Below, one piece after another: positions 35,295-43,659 of a DNA stretch of 64,000 nucleotides (position 1 is the first letter of the stretch; each line of letters opens with the position of its first letter). The notes below the pieces were generated by a model. That model searched no databases, was not told where the DNA came from, and saw only the letters and a program-made list of their open reading frames with translations. Where the stretch lies: contig NZ_CP115669.1 in the NCBI RefSeq assembly GCF_029203285.1, positions 2,728,001-2,792,000 on the forward strand. Direction: 5' to 3'. Position numbers and translations under genes: made by a program. The stretch comes from Pseudomonas sp. PSE14. GTDB lineage: Bacteria; Pseudomonadota; Gammaproteobacteria; Pseudomonadales; Pseudomonadaceae.

Positions 35295-36767
35295 ATGCGC
35301 GACCAGCTCTATATCGACGGCCAATGGCAGGCACCCGCGAAAGGCGGCCGCTTCGAGGTGTACGAACCGTCCAGCGAAGCGGTGCTGACGGAAGTCGCCG
35401 CCGCCACCGGCGAGGACGTGGACCGTGCCGTGCAGGCCGCGCGCCGGGCCTTCGATGAGGGCGAGTGGGGGCGCAGCACGGGCAAGGAGCGCGCGGTTTA
35501 CCTGCGCGCCATCGCCGACAACCTGCGTGGTCGCCGCGAGGACCTGGCCCGTCTGGAAGTGCAGGACAACGGCAAGCCGCTGCCCGAGGCGCAGTGGGAC
35601 ATCGACGACGCCATCGGCTGCTTCGACTATTACGCCGAGCTGGCCGAGGGGCTGAACGGCGAGGGTGAAGTGGTCGCGCTGCCCGACGAGCGTTTCGCCT
35701 GCCGTGTGCTGCGCGAACCGGTGGGCGTCGCCGGGCAGATCATTCCCTGGAACTACCCGCTGCTGATGGCTTCGTGGAAGGTTGCACCGGCGCTGGCTGC
35801 CGGCTGCACCGCCGTACTCAAGCCTTCCGAACTGACCCCGCTGACTTCGCTGGAGCTGGCCGCTGCCGCCGATGCAGTCGGCTTGCCGAAAGGTGTGCTG
35901 AACGTGGTCACCGGCCTGGGCCGTGACGCCGGCTCGTCGCTCTCGGCGCATCCGGGGGTGGACAAGCTGGCCTTCACCGGCAGCGTGCCGACCGGGCGCG
36001 CGATCATGCAGGCGGCCGCCCAGGACATCAAGAACGTCAGCCTGGAGCTGGGCGGCAAGTCGGCCTTCATCGTGTTCGACGACGCCGATGTCGAGGCCGC
36101 CGTGGAGTGGATTCTGTTCGGCATCTTCTGGAACCAGGGCCAGGTGTGCAGCGCCACCTCGCGCCTACTGGTACAGGACGGCCTGCATGATCGGCTGATC
36201 GAGCGCCTGGTGGAGGAAACCCGCCGCATCACCATCGGCAACGGCCTGGAGCCGGGCGTGCTGCTCGGCCCGCTGGTCAGCGCCGGGCAGCATGCCAAGG
36301 TGCTGCAAGCGATCGAAGCCGGCGTGCGCGACGGGGCGAAGCTGGCCACCGGCGGCAAGCGTCCGGCGCATCGCGATAAGGGCTGGTTCGTCGAGCCGAC
36401 CGTGTTCGTCGACTCGCCGCTGGAGAGTGCCCTGTGGCGCGAGGAGATCTTCGGTCCGGTGCTCGCGGTGCGTCGCTTCAAGGACGAGGCCGAGGCGCTG
36501 CGCCTGGCCAATGACAGCCAGTTCGGCCTGGCGGCGGCGGTGATGTCCACCGACCCGGCGCGCTGCCAGCGCGTCAGCCGCGGCCTGCGCGCCGGTATCG
36601 TCTGGGTCAACTGCTCGCAGCCGACCTTCACCCAGGCGCCCTGGGGCGGCTACAAGCAGAGCGGCATCGGCCGCGAGCTGGGCGTGTGGGGGCTGGATAA
36701 TTACCTGGAGACCAAGCAGGTCACCGAGTACCTCAGCGACCAGCCGTGGGGTTGGTACATCAAGTAA
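35295..36767 (+). CDS. Aldehyde dehydrogenase, aminoaldehyde/betaine-aldehyde type (ALDH9/10-like)
   Basis: NAD(P)-dependent aldehyde dehydrogenase of 490 aa. PWNYP holds Asn153, SLELGGKS the general base Glu251, and NQGQVCSATS the nucleophile Cys285. The C-terminus ends QPWGWYIK, resembling plant-type ALDH10 aminoaldehyde dehydrogenases and the pseudomonad KauB/PauC enzymes. CAGGAG precedes the ATG at 35295; an in-frame GTG at 35172 would add 41 improbable residues. It likely oxidises the aldehyde produced by the FAD oxidase encoded at 32709. Confidence 0.88.
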   Translation: MRDQLYIDGQWQAPAKGGRFEVYEPSSEAVLTEVAAATGEDVDRAVQAARRAFDEGEWGRSTGKERAVYLRAIADNLRGRREDLARLEVQDNGKPLPEAQWDIDDAIGCFDYYAELAEGLNGEGEVVALPDERFACRVLREPVGVAGQIIPWNYPLLMASWKVAPALAAGCTAVLKPSELTPLTSLELAAAADAVGLPKGVLNVVTGLGRDAGSSLSAHPGVDKLAFTGSVPTGRAIMQAAAQDIKNVSLELGGKSAFIVFDDADVEAAVEWILFGIFWNQGQVCSATSRLLVQDGLHDRLIERLVEETRRITIGNGLEPGVLLGPLVSAGQHAKVLQAIEAGVRDGAKLATGGKRPAHRDKGWFVEPTVFVDSPLESALWREEIFGPVLAVRRFKDEAEALRLANDSQFGLAAAVMSTDPARCQRVSRGLRAGIVWVNCSQPTFTQAPWGGYKQSGIGRELGVWGLDNYLETKQVTEYLSDQPWGWYIK

Positions 36768-36795
36768 GCTGAGGCTCGCCGGCAGGGGTTTCTTG

Positions 36796-37076
36796 TTCGC
36801 GAGCAAGCTCGCTCCTACAGCATGACAAGTCGAGGGCTCTTTGTAGGAGCGAGCTTGCTCGCGAACCGATCTGGCGCAGGCCTTGCCGGCGAAATCCAGC
36901 GCGGATGACTCCATTCTCACAGGTGGACGATGGAGTCTCATGCCGACGTAGGGCGCATAACGTTCGACGTTATACGCCGTTTGACCTCGGTATCAGGGGG
37001 CTCCAGGTTCAACGTCGAAGCGGGAGGCGGCGCATGATGCAACGGCGTACAACCGCGAACGGTTGTACGCCCTACG
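36796..37076. repeat. REP cluster between the dehydrogenase and LysR genes
   Basis: An inverted REP pair at 36796-36818 and 36843-36865 (GTAGGAGCGAGCTTGCTCGC), a GTAGGGCGCATAACG palindrome at 36948-36979, and a third palindrome at 37044-37071 (GGCGTACAACC/GGTTGTACGCC, 11-bp arms). The order mirrors the 6.5 kb cluster. No gene in 36768-37083. Confidence 0.85.
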
Positions 37077-37083
37077 GGGTCGC

Positions 37084-37998
37084 TCAGATCAACCCTTTCC
37101 CCTGCAAATGCTCCCGCAGGTACTCGATGAACACCCGCACCTTGCGCGTGCTCCTGCGGTGCGGCAGGTACAGCACATGCACCCAGGGCCCGAAGGCGCT
37201 CTGGTCGCGCCAGCAATCCGGTAGCAGCTCCACCAGCTCGCCGCGCTCGATATAGGGCAGCGCGCTCCATTGCGGGAGGAACTGCAGCCCCTGGCCGTCC
37301 AGCAGGCAGGACAGCAGGAAGTCGTAGTTGTCGCTAGACAGCCGTGGCACCGGCTGGCGGATGCGTATGCGCTCGCCGTCGCGCTGCACCCACCAGAAAT
37401 TCCGGTTCAGCAGCGGGTGGCGGAAGATCAGCCAGTCGTGCTGCTCGTAGTTGTCCAGGGTCACGTCCATGCCCTTGCTGGCCAGGTAGGCCGGGCTTGC
37501 ACAGAGCATCAGGCGGTTCTCGATCAGCGGCTGGGCGATGACGTCGGGCAGGTCGATGGGCCCGTCGCGCAGGGCGAGGTCGTAGCCGCCTTCCACCAGG
37601 TCAGCGAATTCGTCAGCCAGGTCCACTTCCAGGCGCACCTGCGGATGTTCGCGCAGGAAGCGGCAGCACACGGCATTGAAGAACGCCGGGGCGAAGGAGG
37701 GCGGAGCGGCGATGCGCAGGCTGCCGCGCAGCTCGGTCTGCAATTGCTCGACTTCCTCGCTGGCGCGCTGCAACTGCATCAACGCCTGGCGCGCACCCTC
37801 CAGATAGATATGCCCGGCTTCGGTCAGCGCCATGCGTCGCGTGGTGCGTTCGAACAGGCGCTGGCCCAGTTCGGCCTCCAGTTGCGCCACGCCCTTGGTG
37901 ATCGCCGAGGGCGTCTTGCCCAGCTGCTCCGCGGCGCGGCTGAAGCCGCCGTGGTCGGCGGTGGCGACGAACATGGTGAGCGCAGTCATCTTGTCCAA
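37084..37998 (-). CDS. LysR-family regulator (PA0477/DmlR-like group)
   Basis: Transcription regulator of 304 aa with the winged helix-turn-helix at about 3-62 (MTALTMFVATADHGGFSRAA, TPSAITKGVAQLEAELG) and a LysR substrate domain (LRIAAPPSFAPAFFNAV; GQGLQFLPQWSA). It is divergent from the exported amidohydrolase across 106 bp, so it most likely controls the amidohydrolase/C45/transporter group. Confidence 0.9.
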   Translation of the reverse strand: MDKMTALTMFVATADHGGFSRAAEQLGKTPSAITKGVAQLEAELGQRLFERTTRRMALTEAGHIYLEGARQALMQLQRASEEVEQLQTELRGSLRIAAPPSFAPAFFNAVCCRFLREHPQVRLEVDLADEFADLVEGGYDLALRDGPIDLPDVIAQPLIENRLMLCASPAYLASKGMDVTLDNYEQHDWLIFRHPLLNRNFWWVQRDGERIRIRQPVPRLSSDNYDFLLSCLLDGQGLQFLPQWSALPYIERGELVELLPDCWRDQSAFGPWVHVLYLPHRRSTRKVRVFIEYLREHLQGKGLI

Positions 37999-38083
37999 GG
38001 ATTACTTCCTGATGGGAATAGAAGTTGTGCGGGAAGTCAGTGTTAAAGCCGCAAGGGCTTTTGCTTAACCTTCGTTACAGATC

Positions 38084-38091
38084 AACAATAA
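38084..38091 (+). promoter_or_regulatory. AAnAAnAA motif before the amidohydrolase
   Basis: AACAATAA directly ahead of the AAGGAT ribosome binding site, 14 nt before the ATG at 38105. Candidate Crc/Hfq site. Confidence 0.5.
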
Positions 38092-38104
38092 CTAAGGATC
38101 TGCG

Positions 38105-39829
38105 ATGAAACTACTGATTCCGACGCTGCTGTCCGCGGCCTGCGCTTTTTCCTCGATGGAAAGTATGGCGGCCGCCGACCTTATCCTCCATGGCGGCAAG
38201 GTCTATACCGCCGAGCCGGGGCAATCGCTGCAGCAGGCGGTGGCGGTGGAGAACGGCCGCATCCTCGCGGTCGGTTCCGATGCGCAGATCCTCAAGCTCA
38301 AGCAGGCCGGCACCCAGGTCATCGACCTGCACGGCAAGGTGCTGATGCCGGGTTTCATCGATTCCCACACCCACCTCGTCAAAGGCGGCCTGCAGATGCT
38401 CCAGGCCAACCTGAACAACGAGGACATGCCGATCACCGAGCTGGAAAGCAAACTGCGCCAATGGCGTGACGACGGCCGCGCGCGTCGCGGCAAATTCCTC
38501 TATATCGGTGGCATTCCGACCCAGTACTGGGACCGGATCGACGAACTGCAGCAGCGCTTCAACCAGGGCGAATGGGCCAAACAGCCGATCCTGCTGGCTG
38601 GCGGCGACTACCACACCGGTTGGGCCAACCAGGCGCTGCTGGACCTGGCCGGGGTCGATGTCGCCAAGGTCAAGTCGCTGCAGGGCGAGGAGCAGGCCAC
38701 CATCGGTCACGCTGCCGACGGCACCCCTAACGGTTTCCTGGTGGATGCCGGCCTCTACCCGGTACAGGCATTGCTGCCGCTGCCGACCAATGACGAACTG
38801 GTCGACGCCCTGAAAGGTGCCCAGCGCTACTACCACGAACTGGGCATCACTGCCTGGATGGAGCCGCTGGCGAACGAGAACCCCGGCGGCGACATTCACA
38901 ATGACTCCGTCGGCGTGCTGCCGGCCTACAAGGCGCTGTCGCAGAGCGGCGAGCTGACCGCCCACGTGGCTGCACTGCTGATGGCTGACTCCAAGGCCAC
39001 ACCGGCCGACCTCGACGAGCTGGACAAGGTTCGCCAGCAGTTCCAGGGCGTGAACAACCTGACCCTGCCGGGCATCAAGATCTTCGCTGACGGCGTGGCC
39101 GAGATGCCGGCGCAGAGCGCGGCGATGCTTGAGCCCTACAGCAACTCGAAGAAATCCGGCGAGCTGCTGATCGACCCGAAACACTTCGGCGAACTGGTCA
39201 GCGCCGCCGACGCCCGCGGCTGGCTGGTGCACATCCATGCCATCGGCGACCGCGCGGTGCGCGAATCTCTCAATGGCATCGAGCAGGCGCGCAAGGATCG
39301 CCACAGCGGCATCCCGCACTCCATCACCCACCTGGAAGTGGTCAACCCGAAAGACTACCCGCGCTTCAAGCAACTCGACGTGATCGCTTCGATGCAACTG
39401 TTCTGGGCCGCCGCCGACGAAATGAGCGTCGACCTGCTCAAGCCCTACGTCAGCGCCGCGACCTTCAAGACCCTGTACCCGGCTCATTCGCTGCTGAAGA
39501 ACGGCGCGACCATCGCCGGCGCCAGCGACTGGCCGATCACCACGCCCGACCCGTGGAAGGCCATCTACCAGGCGCTGGAACGCGTAGGCCCCAAAGGCGT
39601 ACTCAACGCCGGCGAAGAGGTCGACCGCATGACCATGTTCCAGGCCTACACCCTCAATGCCGCGCGCACCCTGCGTCTTGAAGACAGCATCGGTTCGCTC
39701 AAGCCGGGCAAGCAGGCCGACCTGATCCTGCTCGACCGCGACGTGTTCAAGGTCAAACCCGAGGCCCTGCGGGATACCCAGGTGCTCAAGACCTGGTTCG
39801 CCGGCCGCGAAGTCTATAGTCGCCCATAG
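38105..39829 (+). CDS. Exported YtcJ-type amidohydrolase (Amidohydro_3)
   Basis: Metal-dependent amidohydrolase of 574 aa with a signal peptide (about 1-23, cleaved near SMAAA), hence periplasmic. The metal-binding FIDSHTHL (His88, His90) follows the beta-sandwich segment; further metal ligands fall in VHIHAIGDRAV and SITHLE, and the terminal Asp in ASDWPI. YtcJ-like enzymes hydrolyse amide, formamide or cyclic amide bonds. Together with the C45 Ntn-hydrolase and the MHS symporter it suggests uptake and breakdown of an N-acyl compound, with the first step outside the cytoplasm. Confidence 0.88.
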   Translation: MKLLIPTLLSAACAFSSMESMAAADLILHGGKVYTAEPGQSLQQAVAVENGRILAVGSDAQILKLKQAGTQVIDLHGKVLMPGFIDSHTHLVKGGLQMLQANLNNEDMPITELESKLRQWRDDGRARRGKFLYIGGIPTQYWDRIDELQQRFNQGEWAKQPILLAGGDYHTGWANQALLDLAGVDVAKVKSLQGEEQATIGHAADGTPNGFLVDAGLYPVQALLPLPTNDELVDALKGAQRYYHELGITAWMEPLANENPGGDIHNDSVGVLPAYKALSQSGELTAHVAALLMADSKATPADLDELDKVRQQFQGVNNLTLPGIKIFADGVAEMPAQSAAMLEPYSNSKKSGELLIDPKHFGELVSAADARGWLVHIHAIGDRAVRESLNGIEQARKDRHSGIPHSITHLEVVNPKDYPRFKQLDVIASMQLFWAAADEMSVDLLKPYVSAATFKTLYPAHSLLKNGATIAGASDWPITTPDPWKAIYQALERVGPKGVLNAGEEVDRMTMFQAYTLNAARTLRLEDSIGSLKPGKQADLILLDRDVFKVKPEALRDTQVLKTWFAGREVYSRP

Positions 39830-39883
39830 TTACAAGGACGGACGACAAACCCTGATCCACCCGGAGCGCTCCGGCGCTCCTGT

Positions 39884-39943
39884 TCATTGAAACAGCAGTC
39901 GTTGAAACAGCAGTCATTGAAATACCCGTCGTTGAAATAGCAA
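39884..39943 (+). repeat. Four tandem 15-bp repeats before the C45 gene
   Basis: Units at 39884-39898, 39899-39913, 39914-39928 and 39929-39943, consensus TC(A/G)TTGAAA(C/T)AGCAG; the third unit is the most diverged. The array ends 16 nt before the GTG start. It could be a direct-repeat regulator site or a leader element. Confidence 0.8.
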
Positions 39944-39959
39944 TTGCAGGAGCCTTGCC

Positions 39960-41039
39960 GTGATTCTTCATACCTTCACCACCGACATCCGCGACCCGCT
40001 GCAGCGTGGCCGGCAGATCGGCGAAACCTTCGCCGAGCAGATCCGCCAGACCGTGGCGCTGTACCTGGACTTCTTTCCGCGCGCAGGTGTGGAGATCGAC
40101 AAGGCCCGTACCATCGGTGAAGGCAGCCTGGCTGCGCTGGCCGACTGGTGCCCGGCGCTGGCGCAGGAAGTCGAAGGCCTCGCCCTGGGCGTCGGCCTGC
40201 CGCTGTGGCAGTTGGCCGCGCTGAACGCACGCACCGAAGTACTGGCGGTGATGCCGCAGCAGCCGGTGGAAGGCGAGTGCTCCACCTCCATCCATGCACC
40301 CGCCGGCGCCGCCGCGCCGCGCAGCCTGCAGACCTGGGACTGGCACGACAGCCTGGTGCCCCAGGGCCTGCTGCTGCAGTTCCCCGGCGCCACCGGCCTG
40401 ACCGCCAAGCTGTTCACTGAGTTCGGTATGCTCGGCAAGATCGGCGTGAACAGCGCGGGCCTGGGCGTGCACTTCAACATCCTGCACCACGCCAGCGACA
40501 ACGGCAGCGCCGGCGTACCGGTCCACGCCATCGCCCGCCGCGTGCTGGAGGAAGCCACCAGCGTCACCGAGGCCGTCGAGATGGCGCGTTCGGCGCGGGT
40601 CAGCGCGTCCACCGTGCTCAGCGTGTTCACCCGTGAAGACGTGCGCGCCCGTGCCGCCAGCATCGAGATGAGCCCGGCGCACACCTCCGTGGTGGTGCCT
40701 CGCGAGGATGGCTGGCTGCTGCACACCAACCACTTCCTCGACGGCGAACTGAGCTGGGGCGAGCGCACCGCCGACGTGTCCACCACTTACGCGCGCCTGG
40801 ACCACCTCAAGGCCGGCACCGCCGGGATGACAGGCGTAGGCCTGCGCGAACGCGCCGCCGCCTTCTGCGGCGCCGAGGGCGACCAGGCCATCGTGTGCTT
40901 CCACCCGGATATGTCCGAGCCGGACACCGAGCGCTGGGAAACCCTGCTGAGCGTCGGCATCGACACCGTGGGCTGTGCCCTGGAGTACGTCGCCGGTACG
41001 CCGAAGAAGCTGGCGGACGAAGGTTTCCTGCGCTTCTGA
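39960..41039 (+). CDS. C45-family Ntn-hydrolase (isopenicillin N acyltransferase-like)
   Basis: Autoprocessing N-terminal nucleophile hydrolase/acyltransferase of 359 aa. The predicted nucleophile is Cys107 in EGECSTS, preceded by Glu rather than the Gly seen in fungal acyltransferase; bacterial members vary here. Downstream family stretches LQTWDWHDS, EFGMLGKIGVNSAGLGV and LLHTNHFL are intact. There is a GTG start with AGGAG at 7 nt. The enzyme cleaves or forms amide bonds of N-acyl amino compounds. It lies 130 bp after the exported amidohydrolase and 92 bp before the MHS transporter. Confidence 0.85.
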   Translation: MILHTFTTDIRDPLQRGRQIGETFAEQIRQTVALYLDFFPRAGVEIDKARTIGEGSLAALADWCPALAQEVEGLALGVGLPLWQLAALNARTEVLAVMPQQPVEGECSTSIHAPAGAAAPRSLQTWDWHDSLVPQGLLLQFPGATGLTAKLFTEFGMLGKIGVNSAGLGVHFNILHHASDNGSAGVPVHAIARRVLEEATSVTEAVEMARSARVSASTVLSVFTREDVRARAASIEMSPAHTSVVVPREDGWLLHTNHFLDGELSWGERTADVSTTYARLDHLKAGTAGMTGVGLRERAAAFCGAEGDQAIVCFHPDMSEPDTERWETLLSVGIDTVGCALEYVAGTPKKLADEGFLRF

Positions 41040-41111
41040 CGTTTTCCTTCCCGCTCCACCCTTGCGCCCCGTGGCGGCCCTCCGGCCGCTGCGCGGGTTT
41101 CGTGTTGCCAC

Positions 41112-41119
41112 AAAAACAA
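41112..41119 (+). promoter_or_regulatory. AAnAAnAA motif before the MHS symporter
   Basis: AAAAACAA, 13 nt before the ATG at 41132, overlapping where the ribosome would sit; no good Shine-Dalgarno sequence is otherwise visible. Candidate Crc/Hfq site. Confidence 0.5.
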
Positions 41120-41131
41120 GAGTGAACCGCC

Positions 41132-42469
41132 ATGATCGATCACACACCCGCCGCACCGGGGTCCCGTTCGGCCTTTCGCACCTTCTGCGTCTCCGGCATG
41201 GGTACCGCGCTGGAGTTCTACGATTTCATCATCTACGGCTACGCCGCCGCGCTGGTCTTCCCGCAGCTGTTCTTCCCCGGCATGGATCGCCTCACCGCCG
41301 TACTGATCGCCTTCGCGGCCTTCGGCGCGGGCTTCTTTGCCCGTCCCCTGGGCGGCGTGGTGTTCGGCCACCTGGGCGACCGCTACGGCCGGCAGAAGGC
41401 GCTGGTCGCCACCCTGGTGCTGATGGGCACCAGCACCTTGCTGATCGGCTTCCTGCCGACCCATGCGGCGCTCGGCGCCGCCGCCCCCATCCTGCTGGTG
41501 CTGCTACGCCTGGTGCAGGGCTTCGCCGCCGGCGGCGAGTGGGGCGGGGCGGCGCTGTTCGGTATCGAGGTGGCGCCCAAGGGTCGTCGCGGCCTGTGGG
41601 GCAGCTTCACCAGCATGGGCATCGGTATCGGCGGCATCTTCGGCTCGGCCGTGTTCGCCATCGTCAGCTTCGCCTTCAACGACGACCTCACCGGCATCGG
41701 CTGGCGCATCCCGTTCTGGCTCGGCGGCGTGCTGGTGCTGATCGGCCTCTACGCGCGCCTGCAGAACAGCGCAGAGCCGCAGCCCAAGGCCGCAGCCAAG
41801 GTCCAGGCGCGCATGCCGCTGATGGAAGCCTTCCGTCGTCGCCCGCGCGAGCTGCTGCTGTGCATCGGCATCGCTTTCGGCTACGTCACCATCGCCTATA
41901 TCGGCAGTACCTTCTTCCTCGCCTACGCGACCGATATCGGTTACAGCAGCAGCGAAGCCTTGTTGTTCGACTTCTCCCTGTCGGTGGCCATCGTCGTCTC
42001 GGCGCCGTTCTTCGGGCATCTGTCGGACCGTTTCGGCCGTCGTAACGTGATGATCTTCGGTGCGGCCATCATGGCCCTGGGGCTGTTCGCCTTCTTCCCC
42101 ATGATCGGTGCGCACAACCTGGCTCTGGCGCTGCTGGCCTACATTGCCGTGGGCTTCTTCATGGGCGCGACCCAGGGGCCGATCCCGGCGTTCCTGGCCG
42201 AGCAGTTCCCGCGTGAGATGCGTTACTCGGGGATCTCCTTCAGCTACCAGATCGGCGCTGCAGTGGGCGGCGGCACGGCATCGAGCATCGCCACCGCCAT
42301 CCTCATCGCCACCGGGCGCAATCCCTTCGGCGTGGCGCTGTATGGCGCGGCGGCCCTGGCGCTGGTGGCGTTCTGCTCCTGGATGCTGCGTGAAACCTCG
42401 CGCTTGCCGATGGAAGAGATCGACCGTGACGACGCGGCGCCGGGCGCCGCGCAAGTGCAGGTGGGTTAA
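41132..42469 (+). CDS. MFS metabolite:H+ symporter (MHS family)
   Basis: Inner-membrane symporter of 445 aa with twelve hydrophobic segments. The MHS opening GMGTALEFYDFIIYGYAA, the FFARPLGG motif of TM2-3, GHLGDRYGRQKAL and RLVQGFAAGGEWGGAA are textbook for the family that includes ShiA, KgtP, ProP and CitA. It would import the compound handled by the C45 enzyme. The stop codon overlaps the stop of the convergent EamA gene. Confidence 0.9.
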   Translation: MIDHTPAAPGSRSAFRTFCVSGMGTALEFYDFIIYGYAAALVFPQLFFPGMDRLTAVLIAFAAFGAGFFARPLGGVVFGHLGDRYGRQKALVATLVLMGTSTLLIGFLPTHAALGAAAPILLVLLRLVQGFAAGGEWGGAALFGIEVAPKGRRGLWGSFTSMGIGIGGIFGSAVFAIVSFAFNDDLTGIGWRIPFWLGGVLVLIGLYARLQNSAEPQPKAAAKVQARMPLMEAFRRRPRELLLCIGIAFGYVTIAYIGSTFFLAYATDIGYSSSEALLFDFSLSVAIVVSAPFFGHLSDRFGRRNVMIFGAAIMALGLFAFFPMIGAHNLALALLAYIAVGFFMGATQGPIPAFLAEQFPREMRYSGISFSYQIGAAVGGGTASSIATAILIATGRNPFGVALYGAAALALVAFCSWMLRETSRLPMEEIDRDDAAPGAAQVQVG

Positions 42470-43350
42470 CGGGCTGCGCGCGGTCTGGCGCCGGGCACCA
42501 GCCCCAGGACCAGGGCGCAGCCGGCCAGGATGGTCAGCGCGCCCAGGCCCTGGACCAGCGACAGGCTTTCGCCCAGCACCAGCGCGCCGACCAGCACGGC
42601 TACTACCGTGACCACGAATTCCACGCTGATGGTGCGCGTCGCCCCGATTCGCGCCACCAGCTGGAAATACACCACGTAGTTCACCGCGCTCAGCACGCAG
42701 CCGCACAGCAGCAGGTAGAGGAAGTCCATCAGCTGCGGCGTGCCGGGCACCGGCACCCAGACCAGCAGCGGTAGGGTCAGCAGGCCGCCGATGAGGAAGG
42801 CCCCGCAGGTTACTTCCCAGGGACCCGCCGTGCGCAGGCGCAGGCTCGCATAGTTGCTGCCGAAGGCCGCACAGATGGCGCCGAACACGGATGCCGCACA
42901 ACCGAGGATGAACTCATGGGTCACCGGCACCGCCGGGAAACCCACCAGCAGCACCATGCCGAAGAAGCCCAGCAGCAACCCGCCGAGGCCACTCCAGGTG
43001 ATCCGCTCCAGCCCCCAGACGCGCCCGATGAGCATGGAGAACAGCGGGATTCCGGCAACGAAGATCGCCGCCATGGCGGTGCCGATGCGCGGGGTGGCGT
43101 AGGTCATGCCGATCAGCTGGCCGGCCACCGTGGTGGCGCCCACCACGCACAGCGGCTTCCACAGCCCTTCGAAGTTCATCCTGCGCCCGGATAGCTTCGC
43201 CACTGCCAGCAGCGTGAAGCTGGCGATCAACGCACGGAAGCTCACTGCGCCGACCCAGCCGAATCCGGCAATGGCCTTTAGCAGCACCAGAAAGGACAGC
43301 CCCCAGCCGATCGCGAGGAACAGGTAGGCGGCAAGGTCGCGCGGTTGCAT
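42466..43350 (-). CDS. EamA/DMT-family transporter
   Basis: Ten-helix drug/metabolite transporter of 294 aa built of two EamA repeats (about 5-140 and 155-288). Polar residues are few and the C-terminus ends PGARPRAAR. Family members often export amino acids or metabolites. It is convergent with the MHS symporter and shares stop-codon bases with it; no partner gene is obvious. Confidence 0.87.
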   Translation of the reverse strand: MQPRDLAAYLFLAIGWGLSFLVLLKAIAGFGWVGAVSFRALIASFTLLAVAKLSGRRMNFEGLWKPLCVVGATTVAGQLIGMTYATPRIGTAMAAIFVAGIPLFSMLIGRVWGLERITWSGLGGLLLGFFGMVLLVGFPAVPVTHEFILGCAASVFGAICAAFGSNYASLRLRTAGPWEVTCGAFLIGGLLTLPLLVWVPVPGTPQLMDFLYLLLCGCVLSAVNYVVYFQLVARIGATRTISVEFVVTVVAVLVGALVLGESLSLVQGLGALTILAGCALVLGLVPGARPRAAR

Positions 43351-43659
43351 GGAGTTTCCAAGGCAGGAAGTTGGGCCACCGAAGCGCGGCAGCGAGTCGG
43401 ACTATCTTGCCGGTCGTCCGTGATCCTTGGGAAGGTGGAGGATCGACGTTTCTCTGCCTGCCTGCGTCGCTTTACTCACGCTTGCAAAGCCATTGCACTG
43501 GCGAGTCGTCCAGTTCTGCCGCACCTTTCTGCGAACCGTCCGCCTTTGTCGGGGGATTTCTTCTTCGCCGAGCTGCCGGGTGCTTCTCGAATGGCTGTTC
43601 ATGGCCCAGGTGTTTTGCTATCAATCGCCATACCTTCACACTGCTGCCGAAGCTCCCGC

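Noticed and set aside
39883-39963. Leader-peptide reading through the four 15-bp repeats, ending TGA over the GTG start
   Set aside because: The frame is open back to a stop at 39853 but holds no ATG or GTG, so translation is not supported.
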